Assembly (NCBI GenBank): GCA_025331445.1
Contig: JAIWNE010000015.1
Span: forward strand, 62,001-126,000
Length of the DNA stretch: 64,000 nucleotides
Source of the DNA: Blakeslea trispora
Taxonomy: Eukaryota; Mucoromycota; Mucoromycetes; Mucorales; Choanephoraceae
Direction: 5' to 3'
Shown: positions 44,245 through 54,450 of the stretch, in pieces
Position numbering within the stretch: the stretch's first letter is position 1
Layout: the number at the start of each line of letters is the position of its first letter
The notes under the pieces: model-generated
What the model saw: the letters and a program-made list of their open reading frames with translations, nothing else
Databases searched by the model: none
Told to the model about the DNA's origin: nothing
Made by a program: the position numbers and the translations under genes

Positions 44245-45063
44245 ATGACCAACAACAATTCACTTGCTGATATACTCTCGTTGCCTATGGATTTTGCTGT
44301 TGACCCTCTTCTGGCAACTACTACTACTACTACTACTACTCTTGCTTCTCCTCCTCCTCTTTATAGTCCAAAGAGAAAGAGTGATGAAAAAGAAGAGTCT
44401 GTTGCCTCAAAAAAATCAAGACTTTCATTGGATGACAAAGACCAAAAGACAAAAGAAAGAATTCTCCGTAACCGTGCAGCAGCTCAAGAATCTCGTGATA
44501 AAAAGCGTAGATATGTTTCTGAACTTGAGTCTAACAACAAGCAGCTTACGGAACAGAATGAAGCATTAAGCGAACAAGTAAAACAACTGCAAGCTCAAAA
44601 TGCTCTCATGACTGCACAACTAGAAGCTATTACAAGACAACTGACTGGCCTACAACCACACCTTAAGTTTGACCATGATCATCCTATCTTATTTAATGAC
44701 TTTTGCGATTCAGCACGGATCGTGAAGAAGGAATGCTTTAGCTACTGAAGAAACACAAAAGATACAATCTATTCGTCTCATGCCAAGTTTACCACCCAAT
44801 GATTCTTCTTTATTTACTGTTGTTTCCTTTTCCCTGCAGCGGAGGTTGTTAAACAAGATACAGATGATACACAAGAACTTCAGGCGCCGAATTCAACCAC
44901 CCTATTGCCTTCTCCTACATTATTGTATTCATTCTCTTCAGATGAAGATACAGTGTATTCACCAAGCACAACAGTCAACCAAGATTTCCAACTGGATGAT
45001 CTGTTTAACTGGGATGATCAGCAATTCTTTGTTCTTAATTCTACTGGTATGAATGCCTTTTAA
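44245..45063 (+). CDS. HAC1/XBP1-like bZIP transcription factor with putative Ire1 intron
   Basis: Unspliced, the ORF is 44245-44748 (167 aa). It has a Thr run, a nuclear-localisation-like PKRKSDEK, a basic region at about 71-90 (ERILRNRAAAQESRDKKRRY) and a leucine zipper to about 133. It then stops. Removing 44714-44836 (123 nt) joins 44245-44713 to 44837-45063 in the same frame and gives 231 aa. The new C-terminus is acidic and aromatic (FSSDEDTVYSP, FQLDDLFNWDDQQFF), like an activation domain. The boundaries are not GT-AG. They sit in 7-nt hairpin loops (CAG|CACG and CTG|CAGC), as in HAC1/XBP1 mRNAs cut by Ire1. The factor would drive the unfolded protein response. No GT donor in suitable phase was found that would reach the acidic frame by ordinary splicing. 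Confidence 0.85.
44701..44727 (+). promoter_or_regulatory. Putative Ire1 5' cleavage hairpin
   Basis: TTTTGCGATT and GATCGTGAAG pair over 10 bp (four G-U wobbles) and close a 7-nt loop, CAGCACG. Cutting after the third loop base (44713) fits the CNG|C rule for Ire1 substrates. Loop position six is C rather than the usual G. Confidence 0.7.
44815..44858 (+). promoter_or_regulatory. Putative Ire1 3' cleavage hairpin
   Basis: The loop CTGCAGC (44834-44840) is the same as that of the animal XBP1 3' site as I recall it. TTTCC and GGAGG close it (five pairs, two wobbles), and an outer helix TTGTTT/AAACAA supports it. Cleavage after 44836 joins in frame with the 5' site. Confidence 0.75.
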
Positions 45064-45227
45064 GTCCCTTCCCCCTTCTATCATTTTGTCTTGTAATTAC
45101 TATCTATATACTACCCCCCTCCTTATCTAATATTGCGCATTTCTTTCTTTCTTTCTCTCTCCAAAGCTTGATTTTTCACTTTATTTTTTTTTTCGAATAA
45201 AAAAAAAGTAATTTCTTTTTTTTTATC

Positions 45228-46145
45228 TTAGTCTGTAAATAAGTATCTAATATCATTAAAATAAGCATGATTTAATGCATCCTTAGCACTAATTCTCAGC
45301 TGAGGTTGATATTGAAGCATTCGATTAAGTAAGTCTAGACCACATGTGTCAATCGTGGGCAAAAATTGAGAGATATGCTGAGGTGGATAGGCTACTTGAG
45401 CAGGCTTGTATTCTGGCAACTGAGATATATTAGGCCATGTTTGTTCATTGGGTGTACCCATCAAACGGAAAATCTTCTGAAGCTGATCTTCATTCGTTGT
45501 GCCTGGAAACAATGGCCGTCCTGTATACATTTCTGCCATAATACAACCTGCAGACCAAATATCAATCGATGTAGAGTACATACGTGAGCCTAACAAAACA
45601 TCAGGTGCACGATACCACAATGTTACTACTTCATTTGAAAACGTATTCACAGGGATACCAAAGGCACGGGCAAGACCAAAATCACCTAGTTTCAACTGAT
45701 GGTGCTTATTGATAAGCAAATTTTGTGGTTTCAGATCTCTGTGCAAAACACGGTTCTCATGGCAATAAGCAATACCTCGTAAGAGCTGGTACATGAACGA
45801 CTTGATGGTGTTAGCATCTAAAGCGCCATGTGTAGAGCGCGCAGCTGAGTCCATGTACTTTTTGAGGTCTTGGTCCATGTACTCAAATACAAGTGTCAGT
45901 TTGTTTTCTGTGTGAATGATATCCTGAAGTCGCATAATATTGGGGTGCTTCAACTCTTTCATCAGAGAGATTTCTCGAATGGCTGTAGATGGAGCACCTT
46001 CTTCTGGATCCAGATGTATTTCTTTTAAAGCAACAATCTCACCCGTAACTCTGCTTTTTCCTTTGTAGACTGTTGCATAGGTGCCTTCACCTAATTTTTC
46101 TAAACGCGTATATCTTTGGTCGGGTGGAAGACTATTGGCTGCCAT
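45228..46145 (-). CDS. pho85: Pho85-type cyclin-dependent kinase
   Basis: A single exon of 305 aa, and the only intronless kinase here. It has the Gly loop [16 protein letters not shown] lysine, the cyclin-binding helix [15 protein letters not shown] (Pho85/CDK5 form of PSTAIRE), [41 protein letters not shown] and a canonical C-lobe ending HAYFNDI. The activation-loop residue is Ser in NTFSNEVV, as in Pho85/CDK5, so no CAK phosphorylation is expected. Role by homology: phosphate sensing, glycogen metabolism and cell-cycle entry, acting with Pho80/Pcl cyclins. Its stop is about 165 bp from that of the convergent bZIP gene. Confidence 0.93.
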   Translation of the reverse strand: MAANSLPPDQRYTRLEKLGEGTYATVYKGKSRVTGEIVALKEIHLDPEEGAPSTAIREISLMKELKHPNIMRLQDIIHTENKLTLVFEYMDQDLKKYMDSAARSTHGALDANTIKSFMYQLLRGIAYCHENRVLHRDLKPQNLLINKHHQLKLGDFGLARAFGIPVNTFSNEVVTLWYRAPDVLLGSRMYSTSIDIWSAGCIMAEMYTGRPLFPGTTNEDQLQKIFRLMGTPNEQTWPNISQLPEYKPAQVAYPPQHISQFLPTIDTCGLDLLNRMLQYQPQLRISAKDALNHAYFNDIRYLFTD

Positions 46146-46640
46146 GGTTACTTTGAGATAAGAAAGAGTAGGAGAGAAAGAGAAAAAGAGAAAAGGAAGT
46201 TGACTTGTTTGAAGAAGAAGAAAAAAAAAGGGGGGAGGGGAAATAAAAAAAATAAAAATAAAAGGGCCAAAGTTAACCAGTAGAGGTAGATTTGGGGGGT
46301 GCGCATGCTTAATAGATGGACCAATGGAATGAATTTGTTTTAAAGTATGCTAAAGCAGAATCAGAGACAAGAGACAAAACCTAATGACTACTTATGCTAC
46401 AATATATGCCTATATTCCCCATAGATATAGTTTCGGAAAGATAGCAACCACTTTCTTACTTGGAAAATGCTAATATTCATCCTTTAGTCTATGCTTCAAC
46501 CAAAGTCACCGATTCATATGTACTGAATCAAAACATATATTACTGAAATTTGAAAAAAATTAGAGCACAGTCACGTGATTTTACCTTTACATCGAATTTT
46601 ATAGAAACAATGAAATAAATTGACTCAATCCATTACCCGT

Positions 46641-46694
46641 GAGGGCCCCCGGAGGGCGACGCCGTAGTTGAGCGTAGCGAGATTTCACAGCTAG
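46641..46694 (+). repeat. Dispersed repeat copy 1 with GCGTAGCGAG core and CTAG end
   Basis: Contains GGAGGGCGACGCCGTAG, then GAGCGTAGCGAG, ending CTAG followed by T. It shares its layout with the copy at 47781-47827. Subterminal inverted sequence followed by CTAG/T resembles a Helitron 3' end. Element identity is not established. Confidence 0.4.
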
Positions 46695-46962
46695 TATATC
46701 AAAACATCTATAACTGAAATTTGAGAAAAATTAATTTGCAGTCACGTGATCTTCGCCTTCTGAACAATTGACCATAGCGTAGCGAAGGTGCTAATTTTGT
46801 TACCAAACGTAGGTTCGGTTTGTAATATGCTCGTCATATATATACTGAAAAATCGATTTAATTATTTTCAGATCACGTGATATAAACATTTAGTACCCCG
46901 ACGCGGATGAGCAATGATTACATTACATAGATTGAGCCTAAACCAGGCTGGGAGGGGGTTCA

Positions 46963-46986
46963 AGGGGGAGGGTCGTCCCTCCCCCT
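46963..46986. repeat. Perfect GC-rich hairpin
   Basis: AGGGGGAGGG and CCCTCCCCCT form a perfect 10-bp stem around a TCGT loop, in otherwise AT-rich DNA. This suggests a transposon subterminal structure. Confidence 0.7.
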
Positions 46987-47780
46987 CACGCGAAGGAAGG
47001 TTGAATCAATTCATTGCAGAGGTACATCTTCAAAACAATCTCATCCAAGTATTTGACAATGCAAGCCTTTAATATGTATTTGCAAGTTTTACATTCAGGA
47101 ATGTCATTGTAGATTTTATAAACGAAAAATTGCTTGATTTGATACAAAATAGCCTGTAAAATCAATCTCTTCTGACAGAGCTGATTATTTTGATGAAGAC
47201 ATCAATAACATTGAAGTCTATAGAGTTTCAAACGAATATCTACAAACAACAAGCACAGGCAATTTTCTACCTGTCAGGTCAACTTCAAAAATAGGGTGTA
47301 TTACAACGCTACTTAAAAATTTTGGTCCTCAAAGAGGTCTATGCAATGGTTGTAGGTTAATTCTAAAAAGTATCCATTCAGTAAGTCCTTGAAGTTGCAA
47401 TGATGAATGATCCGAGCAACGATCATAAGCAATAAGCAAATTGAGGGTACTTCTGAAATAACCATTTCAACTTTGGGAGGTAACCATCCGCTTACTTTGT
47501 CAAAAAAAGCAATTTCCTATCAAACTAAGCTTTACCATAACTATTAAAAAGATTTGGTTTTCTTTGTTTTATTATTCACACATGATCAGTCATATATTAC
47601 TTTCTCTCAATGCGCTGACGTTCAAGAAATTGGTGCTCTATTTCGATAAAACTACTTCAAATCATTTGTCCTGCACTTTTTTGTAAAAAGAAATATCGTT
47701 ATTTTGTAAACGATACTTTATCATCAAAATATCATGCAAGTTTGAGTGTGGGTAATAAAAGTGAGAACCAGGATTCAAAC

Positions 47781-47827
47781 CGAAGGCGACGACTACCGTA
47801 AAGCGAGCGTAGCGAGTAGGGCGGCTA
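47781..47827 (+). repeat. Dispersed repeat copy 2 with GCGTAGCGAG core and CTAG end
   Basis: CGAAGGCGACGACTACCG, AAGCGAGCGTAGCGAGTAG and a final GGCTAG followed by TT. CTAC and GTAG pair across the core. It is located about 130 bp beyond the stop of the Fanzor-like pseudogene. Confidence 0.4.
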
Positions 47828-47958
47828 GTTTGTAATACTGGTTTTCAGACATCAAAAGTTATATCGAGGTTTTTTTAGGCAAAGCTGTCATGTCTGGGGG
47901 GAAGAGAAGATTTAGCAATTTAAAGCAATTAGAGTTTATGCAACACTTACAACCTTGC

Positions 47959-50900
47959 TCATCTCGCTTCGCGTGCAGCCAATAAACCGCTTCTTGTACA
48001 AAAGGATGCTGTTTTGTGATTAAATTCAGTGTTGGAGGGACTGATGGTTTGAGAGAAAGCAGGGAGGGTTTGCTGAAAGAGCAAAGTTGTAATCCCGGAA
48101 ATGGCAATAGCAAGAGCAGACAGCTTGTCACGGCCACTTACCCCACGACCATTCTTGACAGATGGGCATTCAGGGCTCAAACAATGGAATGCGCCTTTCA
48201 TGTTTCTATATACTGTTTTGCCTTTCACTTGTATGAGCTGCTTTAGATGTTGAAGTTTGTGAAAGCAATAGACACATGTCTGGGAAGTATAGTTTTCATT
48301 GGTAATGCTGACTGTTGTATAGCGGGCATGGTTATCCTGTTTCCAAGTTCCACCATAGCGCAAGTGCCGCTTGATTCTGGAGCCAACACCCATACCTCTA
48401 TCACCAATCATCATAACCAACTGCTTCTGAGATGACTGAGGCTCTACTTTCTTCTTGCCTTTTCGATCTTTGACTGCTTCTACTTTAGGGTTCAACCAAA
48501 GACGTTCTTGAGCACAAACACGATCTTTTGACTTCTTCATAAACATTTCTCTTTTCATATCACCCTTCTTCATCTTGGCATTCTGGTAGAAGCTTCTCAC
48601 CACATTTTTGTTATCTTGCAAGCACCTGTACGCATTCCAAACATCTTCTTCATTCTTGATAGTACTGAAATTTTGACGTGACAATGCTGCTTCTGCTTCA
48701 GCAACTTGCGGACTGTTTTTCTTCATCAACGCCAACTGGTGTCTGTAATGAAAGTTTCTACTTGCAAAATCAACATCTTCAGCCGAGACTGTCTTTGCTT
48801 CAGGCAATGGTTGGAATTCAGGTTCAGTTTGCTCAGTCAAAGCAGCGAAACGGTTGTGGAGCTTCAAATGGTAGACATATCGTTCGAGTGAAACAGGTAC
48901 TGATTCTGACATTTTTACAATGCCATTGTCCGTACCAGAGAAAACAAAATCTTGAGAAAGTTGTTGAGGATCTAGATCAAGTTTTGCATCTTCAGACTTG
49001 AATATAGCACCTCGTTCATTGACATCAGCCTTTTGGATATGTCTCAAGGTCTTTTCGGCCTTCTGCTTTCCCTTGTCTTTTTTAGGCATGGCAACAGCTC
49101 TACGTCGAATATACAGACTAAATCTTTGATCAGACAACTCGCGCTTGCATTCTTCAACAGCAAAATAACTCTTGTATCTTTTATTATATTGATGAGCTGA
49201 GATATCTCCTTTCGAATGTCATCTAAAGCTTTCTTTTGTAGCTCGGTAGGCATAGCCACTGGCAGTTCCTGCTGACCAGATTGAGTACCTTTGAGTTTGT
49301 TGATTGCGTTACGAATGATATTAAAGATGTCTGGCAAGCAGCCACAAAGACCGGCTTCAGCTTCTTCGGAAGGAGTGGATGGCCTAGATGGTTCAGTTGG
49401 TAGAGCTTGGGTTGCAGAAGGCTCGGAGAAGGGGTTTTTTCGATATCGCTTAACTACTTTGATTTGAATACCAAAGTCACCATCATTGTATGCTTTATAA
49501 GCTTGCTTCAGGTTCTTGGACAAATCATTCACTTCTTTCTGCAAAGTAGCAATTTCATTCTTGAGGATATTCTTGTCTTTTTCGGACTGCAACAGGATTT
49601 CCTGCCATGCTGATTCTGGAGATTGCTGGTGGAAGGCTGCTTTTTTAAAGAAGCTGTTGTTTCCTTGGGCTTGTTCATCTTTGTACCTAACAACCTTACA
49701 TGCTGTAAGCCGGGCAGAATAGTGATGTTGTGTGCGAATATCAACTTGTTTCTTTTGCATGCTGCTTGAATGCTTGCCATATTGAAAAAGGAATTGAACA
49801 CAGCATCCTTATGATTATAGACATCAATTGTACGTTGAAGCGGTGTGCCATCATATTTGAAAAGGCTTAGTCTTTGTTGACCATGATTACAATACAAAGA
49901 GTAGAGGGATTCTGCATTCATTCGGAAAGCTTTTAGGCTGGCAGACGGCATAGGCACATGTTGCGATTAAATCTAGCATAACCGGCACAGCGGAGAAGAT
50001 CGTTTGCAAGGATAATAAATGGAAGTTGGTGGCCAATAGATTCATAGTTTGCCTTGGAAGGGATATATGGTTTGAGCCTTGTGACAATAAGTAAGCATAC
50101 ATTAATCTCATGTTCTGCAAGATCAGCGCGTTTATTCACCAAAGATTCACGAGTGAGATCATCATCTTCAAATAGTAAGCTTTTCATCAGACCCTTCAAT
50201 TCGAATATACGCCTTCTACTAGCATCTTGGCTACTATCCCTCAAAGCATCTTCTTCTTCAATTATATCTACTTCTTCAACACTAGAATAGTCATCGGGGG
50301 ATGGAGGTAAAGCAGCTTCTTCAGATACTTTTTTGGCCATGGCTGATTCTTCTAACGGGGATCTCATTGGTTCTTTGCCTTTGCTAGACTTGATATTTAG
50401 AGGCTTTGCAGATTGACTTCCAACAGATACTGCCAATTTTTTGCTGCCTACAGCTCGTTCTTCATCACCTACGTCTTCAAGGGGTCTTTTTCGACTTGGA
50501 CCAGGAGCACTTTCGGCAGCAACGTCTTTGAATGTAGTTTGTTTTTGTGTCTCTCGCTTCTTCTAAATAAAGTGAAGATAAAGGTTTATGAGTTCTGCTG
50601 TTATGAGTCAAGATAAGAAACAACTGTTACCTTCTGTATGATAAAATCTTCGTACGTCTTGATACGTTTTTTGCTCTCGGCAGCGCGTGCGATCCAAATG
50701 TCACCTTTTTTTGCTTTCCGGTTATACTTCCTCAAGCGGTATTTCTCATTCCTGATGATCTTGCGATACACACTTGATGGTAATACAGAAATATCATGGT
50801 TTTGAACTTGTGGGGGCAACTGGCTCTCCTCGTTTTTCTTCTTTTGACGTTCTTTTGCACGGTCTGCGTAGGTACTGAGGTATTCTTGATGCTTTTTTTC

Positions 50901-52066
50901 TCTCAAAGGAGACAGATGGATTCTTAAGAGTGCTAACAATAGCTTGTCCAACAGGATCTTAAACATTTTCTTCTCGGCCCACATGTTGGATAGATTGGTT
51001 TGGTAGGTAGTCAGGGCAGACACGTAGCATTCTCTGTTTAGAGAGTTTTTTTCAAAGGTAGTTTGGGAGCTGTATTGTGGTTTTATGATGTTGATTAGAC
51101 TCAAGATCAGAGGTTATTTAGCTTTGCTAGCATCAGTCATGCCTCTTGCTCCATAGAATTCAGATAATAAACTCAGATGATTGCTAGTAAACAAACCGCG
51201 GATTTGTGCATCAAGAGCATCATGGTTTTGAGGTAGTGGGCTAGCGGAATGCTGAACATGTTCTTGCATTTTGAAATTGTCAGGAAATATGTCTTGTGTT
51301 CTAAAGCCTTCTGCTGCTTGGAAGTTGATTTGGTTTGTGTCCAGCACAAAAGTATGATTGCGAAATGAAAGCATGGTTAGAAATACAAGGAGTTGGAAAT
51401 CAGCTACAAAATCAGATGCAGAAGGGACAAGCATGTTCATCTTGGTATCAAATATGGTCTTGATTGGTTCATTCAAGTTTTTACGCAAAATTGAGTTAAA
51501 TGACACAGTACAGACAGCATAGTTTTCATCTTCAGTTTCTTCAGTTTCCAGTTCTTCAGGCACATCTTCAGATAGCATAGGTATATCTTCAGATGGAGAA
51601 GCAGCCATGCTCATGGGACTAGCTGCTGAAGGCGAAGCAGCACTCATTGGGCTTTGTATTGTCAAAGCAGAAAGGAAATCACTAGGAGTGCCTGCTCTAG
51701 CAGACTCTTGAAATTCTTGATAGATTTGATCAAAATTGTTTGATAGGTACTGATTCTAAGCGATATGACCCCTGGGCATATTATTATCATCTCTGAATCT
51801 TGCTGATGCTTCACCTTTTTCTAGATTGGCCATCTCCTCTACTTTGGCATAGAACCCTTTTCGAGCCGTCCTTTTAGCTTTTAGTACTTCTTTACCATTA
51901 GCAGGGTTAGGCGATTTTTGCATCCATTCAATAATATAAGTTTTTGCAGCCATTTCAAATGCGCCGATGAATTCTTGTGCAGGTTGATCTCTCCATCTTC
52001 TTCGAGTAGCTTGGGTGACAACAGAAGCAGAAGCAGATGCTAGGATTGGTCCTCTGACATCTTCAT
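47959..52066 (-). pseudogene. Decayed Fanzor/TnpB-like protein gene (RuvC + Zn ribbon)
   Basis: The last exon (from about 49220 to 47959) keeps a RuvC-like core: Asp in GTDNGI (codon 48928-48930), Glu in TNENYTSQTC (48295-48297) and Asp in SGRDKLSALAIA (48127-48129). It also has a Zn ribbon, CVYC...CLSPEC. This is the C-terminal plan of IS605 TnpB/Fanzor (Cas12f1-like TNB). Upstream on the same strand, collinear pieces run to an acceptor at 52067: GPILASASASVVTQATRRRW, a Pro/Ser-rich part, a helical part, a clean 68-nt intron (50563-50630) and LPFIILANDLLRCAGYARF. The frame is broken by an in-frame TAG (51756-51758), TAA (51114-51116) and frame shifts near 49965, 49690 and 49170. The fragment order matches one large protein family that I associate with Mucoromycota. 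The catalytic residues survive, but the full protein cannot be made from this copy. Confidence 0.75.
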
Positions 52067-52507
52067 CTGTTTAAACAGAGTATTGTCTGGCCTTTTCACG
52101 TACCATTAAAGTGATGATACTGGCGCCTGATTTACGACTTGTGTGAGTTCATTACGTTTACCTTTACAATCTTCTTTAAGCTAACTTACTTTAAATTGAT
52201 TACCTGTATTATTTGCAGCACAACAATGAAGTTAACAGAAAAAAAAAGGAATTAAAGAAGAGTGATATAAGAATGGTCCAATCCTTCTTCTAATTTATCT
52301 CTCTATTTATATATTTCTAAAGCCAATGCAGTTTTCATTGTCTTCTATTATCAAGTAATATTCCTGTTTTTGGTGTCAGGTTACACTCGAAATGGAAAGC
52401 ACAGGAAATACTTGCTTAAGCTTTATCCATTTGACACATCTTCTCAGAACAAAGAAAGTAGTACTCAATAAAGAAACAGAGTTTAATGATAACTAAAATA
52501 GATAACC
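52067..52507. other. Spacer between Fanzor-like relic and foldback element
   Basis: May include the undetermined 5' exon of the Fanzor-like gene. An acceptor ends at 52067 and a GTACGT donor-like site lies near 52104. No start codon could be assigned. Confidence 0.3.
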
Positions 52508-52510
52508 ATA

Positions 52511-52770
52511 CACCAAACGGAAAAATTATTTGCGTATTTTCGAAAAAAAGAATGGCGCACTCTCAAAAAAAAAGTTGGCGCATTTTCGAAATTCAAATTT
52601 GGCACATTTGAAAAAACGTTTCATCCCAAGACAGATAGAATAAGCTCAATTAAAGATGAAACATTTTTTCAAATGTGCCAAATTTGAATTTCGAAAATGC
52701 GCCAACTTTTTTTTTGAGAGTGCGCCATTCTTTTTTTCGAAAATACGCAAATAATTTTTCCGTTTGGTGT
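52511..52770. mobile_element. 260-bp foldback (MITE-like) element with TA target duplication
   Basis: Two arms of about 115 bp (52511-52625 and 52655-52770) are inverted copies with one visible mismatch, separated by a 29-bp spacer. The ends are CACCAAACGG...CCGTTTGGTG, with TA immediately outside each end, as expected for a TA-inserting element. Inside each arm are four degenerate copies of a roughly 24-bp unit with the theme TTGGCGCATTTTCGAAA. No ORF. It is probably non-autonomous, mobilised in trans by a Tc1/mariner-like or similar transposase (inference). Confidence 0.85.
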
Positions 52771-53986
52771 ATACAAAAAAAGATAAAATACACATCTATT
52801 TGATCAGACTCATCATGCTGACCTTCAAAGACATCTTTAATCGCTCGAAACGGCTGACAATAGGAAAGAACAATGAGCCGTTATTTGAGATAGAGGCTGA
52901 TTGAACAATACAGTTATCTACAGTAATATAATTTTAGTGCGCAATACGATAAGAGAAACATAGGCAGAAAAAAAGCAGCAGGAGAAGAACTGCTCTTTGC
53001 TATGTCTGTGTTACAGCAATCAATGCAGTTTATTGATTCCTTCTAAAGATAGCCAATACATATGAAAAGACCTATTTGATAAGGGTATAATATGTTTTTA
53101 CTTTAAAAATATTAGACTACTTGCTTGCTATCGAGTTGTACATTTTATATCATTTTGTATGTGGAGTGAACGTTATTCACCAAAAAAATCACCAAATTTA
53201 TTACTAAGGAAACAATAGCATGAAATCTTCTAAGGTGGACAGTTTTCTTTCTTTAGAGAAGGTAAGCTTTTGAAAGAACAAATAGGATCAAATGTTTGAT
53301 TTATATAGACAAACGACAACAACCAAGTTTGATCTTGGTACTGCTTGTGGTCGCCCTTCTCAAATAGAAACAAACTCCCTTTGATTTATAGCAGGAGGTA
53401 AGTTATTTCATATGCCTCAAAATGTACAGTGCTGATGATTTTTACCCAAAAAATCACATTACAAGCTTGATTCCATAAACGGGACACTTTTTTATTCGAG
53501 CATATCTTTCATTGACTCCTCTAATAGTGTTTCTTAAACGAAATCCAGCTCTTGTAAGGATTTCAGAGCGTTACTGGCTTCGTTTCTGAGACAAAGCTTA
53601 CTTCGTTAGCTTGATTGTCTTACTCACTTTCGTTTCTTATTTGTAGTCGAACAAACTTTCAATCACTGTAATTTTCTTGATGAATCTCTTTGGTAGAACA
53701 GAGAGAAAATTCTGTAGTTTTTAGTAATGTTCTGTTTGAGCCCACTCATCAAAAGGCATTGCATGTGAAAGCTTAAATGAGCGACGGTAATAACAACTTT
53801 TATTGGCTAACAGTGTCCAATCGTATTGCTTATTACCGGCGGAGTAGCCCCCAGACACAGCAGCCCTGCCTTTTTTTATGAGGGCCGGAGAATGTATCTG
53901 GTGAGTAGACTGCTTACAACACTCTCAGGCTGACGGATTTAGATTTTGGCCTAGTGAAAGTTTGCTTTTATTTCAAAAGGTGGTTC
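52771..53986. other. Gene-free region
   Basis: AT-rich DNA with no supportable gene. From about 53820 the composition becomes more GC-rich (GGCGGAGTAGCCCCCAGACA), leading into the tandem repeat array. The source is unknown. Confidence 0.4.
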
Positions 53987-54450
53987 AGTTTTGTTCTCAA
54001 TGCGTAACATGAGGTCATCAGCAGAAATGCGGGGTGGCTATTGTGGGAGTATGCTTATATACCACCATCTTACCAGGACATGCGAGCCTGGCCAAGGTGC
54101 TCTGCTCTGTATTCGCACTTTTCATAAGATGAAGCATCTTTATCTTCACTAGTTTTGTTCTCAATGCGTAACATGAGGTCATCAGCAGAAATGCGGGGTG
54201 GCTATTGTGGGAGTATGCTTATATACCACCATCTTACCAGGACATGCGAGCCTGGCCAAGGTGCTCTGCTCTGTATTCGCACTTTTCATAAGATGAAGCA
54301 TCTTTATCTTCACTAGTTTTGTTCTCAATGCGTAACATGAGGTCATCAGCAGAAATGCGGGGTGGCTATTGTGGGAGTATGCTTATATACCACCATCTTA
54401 CCAGGACATGCGAGCCTGGCCAAGGTGCTCTGCTCTGTATTCGCACTTTT
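53987..54450. repeat. 164-bp tandem repeat, about 2.8 copies
   Basis: Copies start at 53987, 54151 and 54315. The third is cut after about 136 bp. The copies appear nearly identical. Each contains ATGCGGGGTGGCTATTGTGG, a TATATA-like GCTTATATACC and GCGAGCCTGGCCAAGG. GC content is higher than the surroundings. It does not match 5S rRNA, U1-U6 snRNA or a tRNA that I can recall. Confidence 0.95.

Larger units (their letters stand above)
46146..47958. other. Repeat-rich, gene-free region
   Basis: No coding gene. It holds three related copies of a motif built around GTCACGTGAT or ATCACGTGAT (near 46570, 46742 and 46872), each preceded by ACTGAAA plus an A-rich stretch. It also holds a perfect 10-bp G/C hairpin (46963-46986) and two copies of a short GCGTAGCGAG-containing sequence ending in CTAG. 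It borders the decayed Fanzor-like gene. Confidence 0.5.

Noticed and set aside
44714..44836. Conventional GT-AG intron in the bZIP gene (donor GTGAAG at 44721)
   Set aside because: The CTGCAG acceptor would put the downstream exon in the wrong frame, losing the acidic domain. No GT of suitable phase was found nearby.
44780..45052. Alternative ORF downstream of the bZIP region
   Set aside because: It is a shadow frame of the acidic C-terminal exon. Its composition is basic and mixed, and no splice model links it to the bZIP frame as well as the Ire1-type join.
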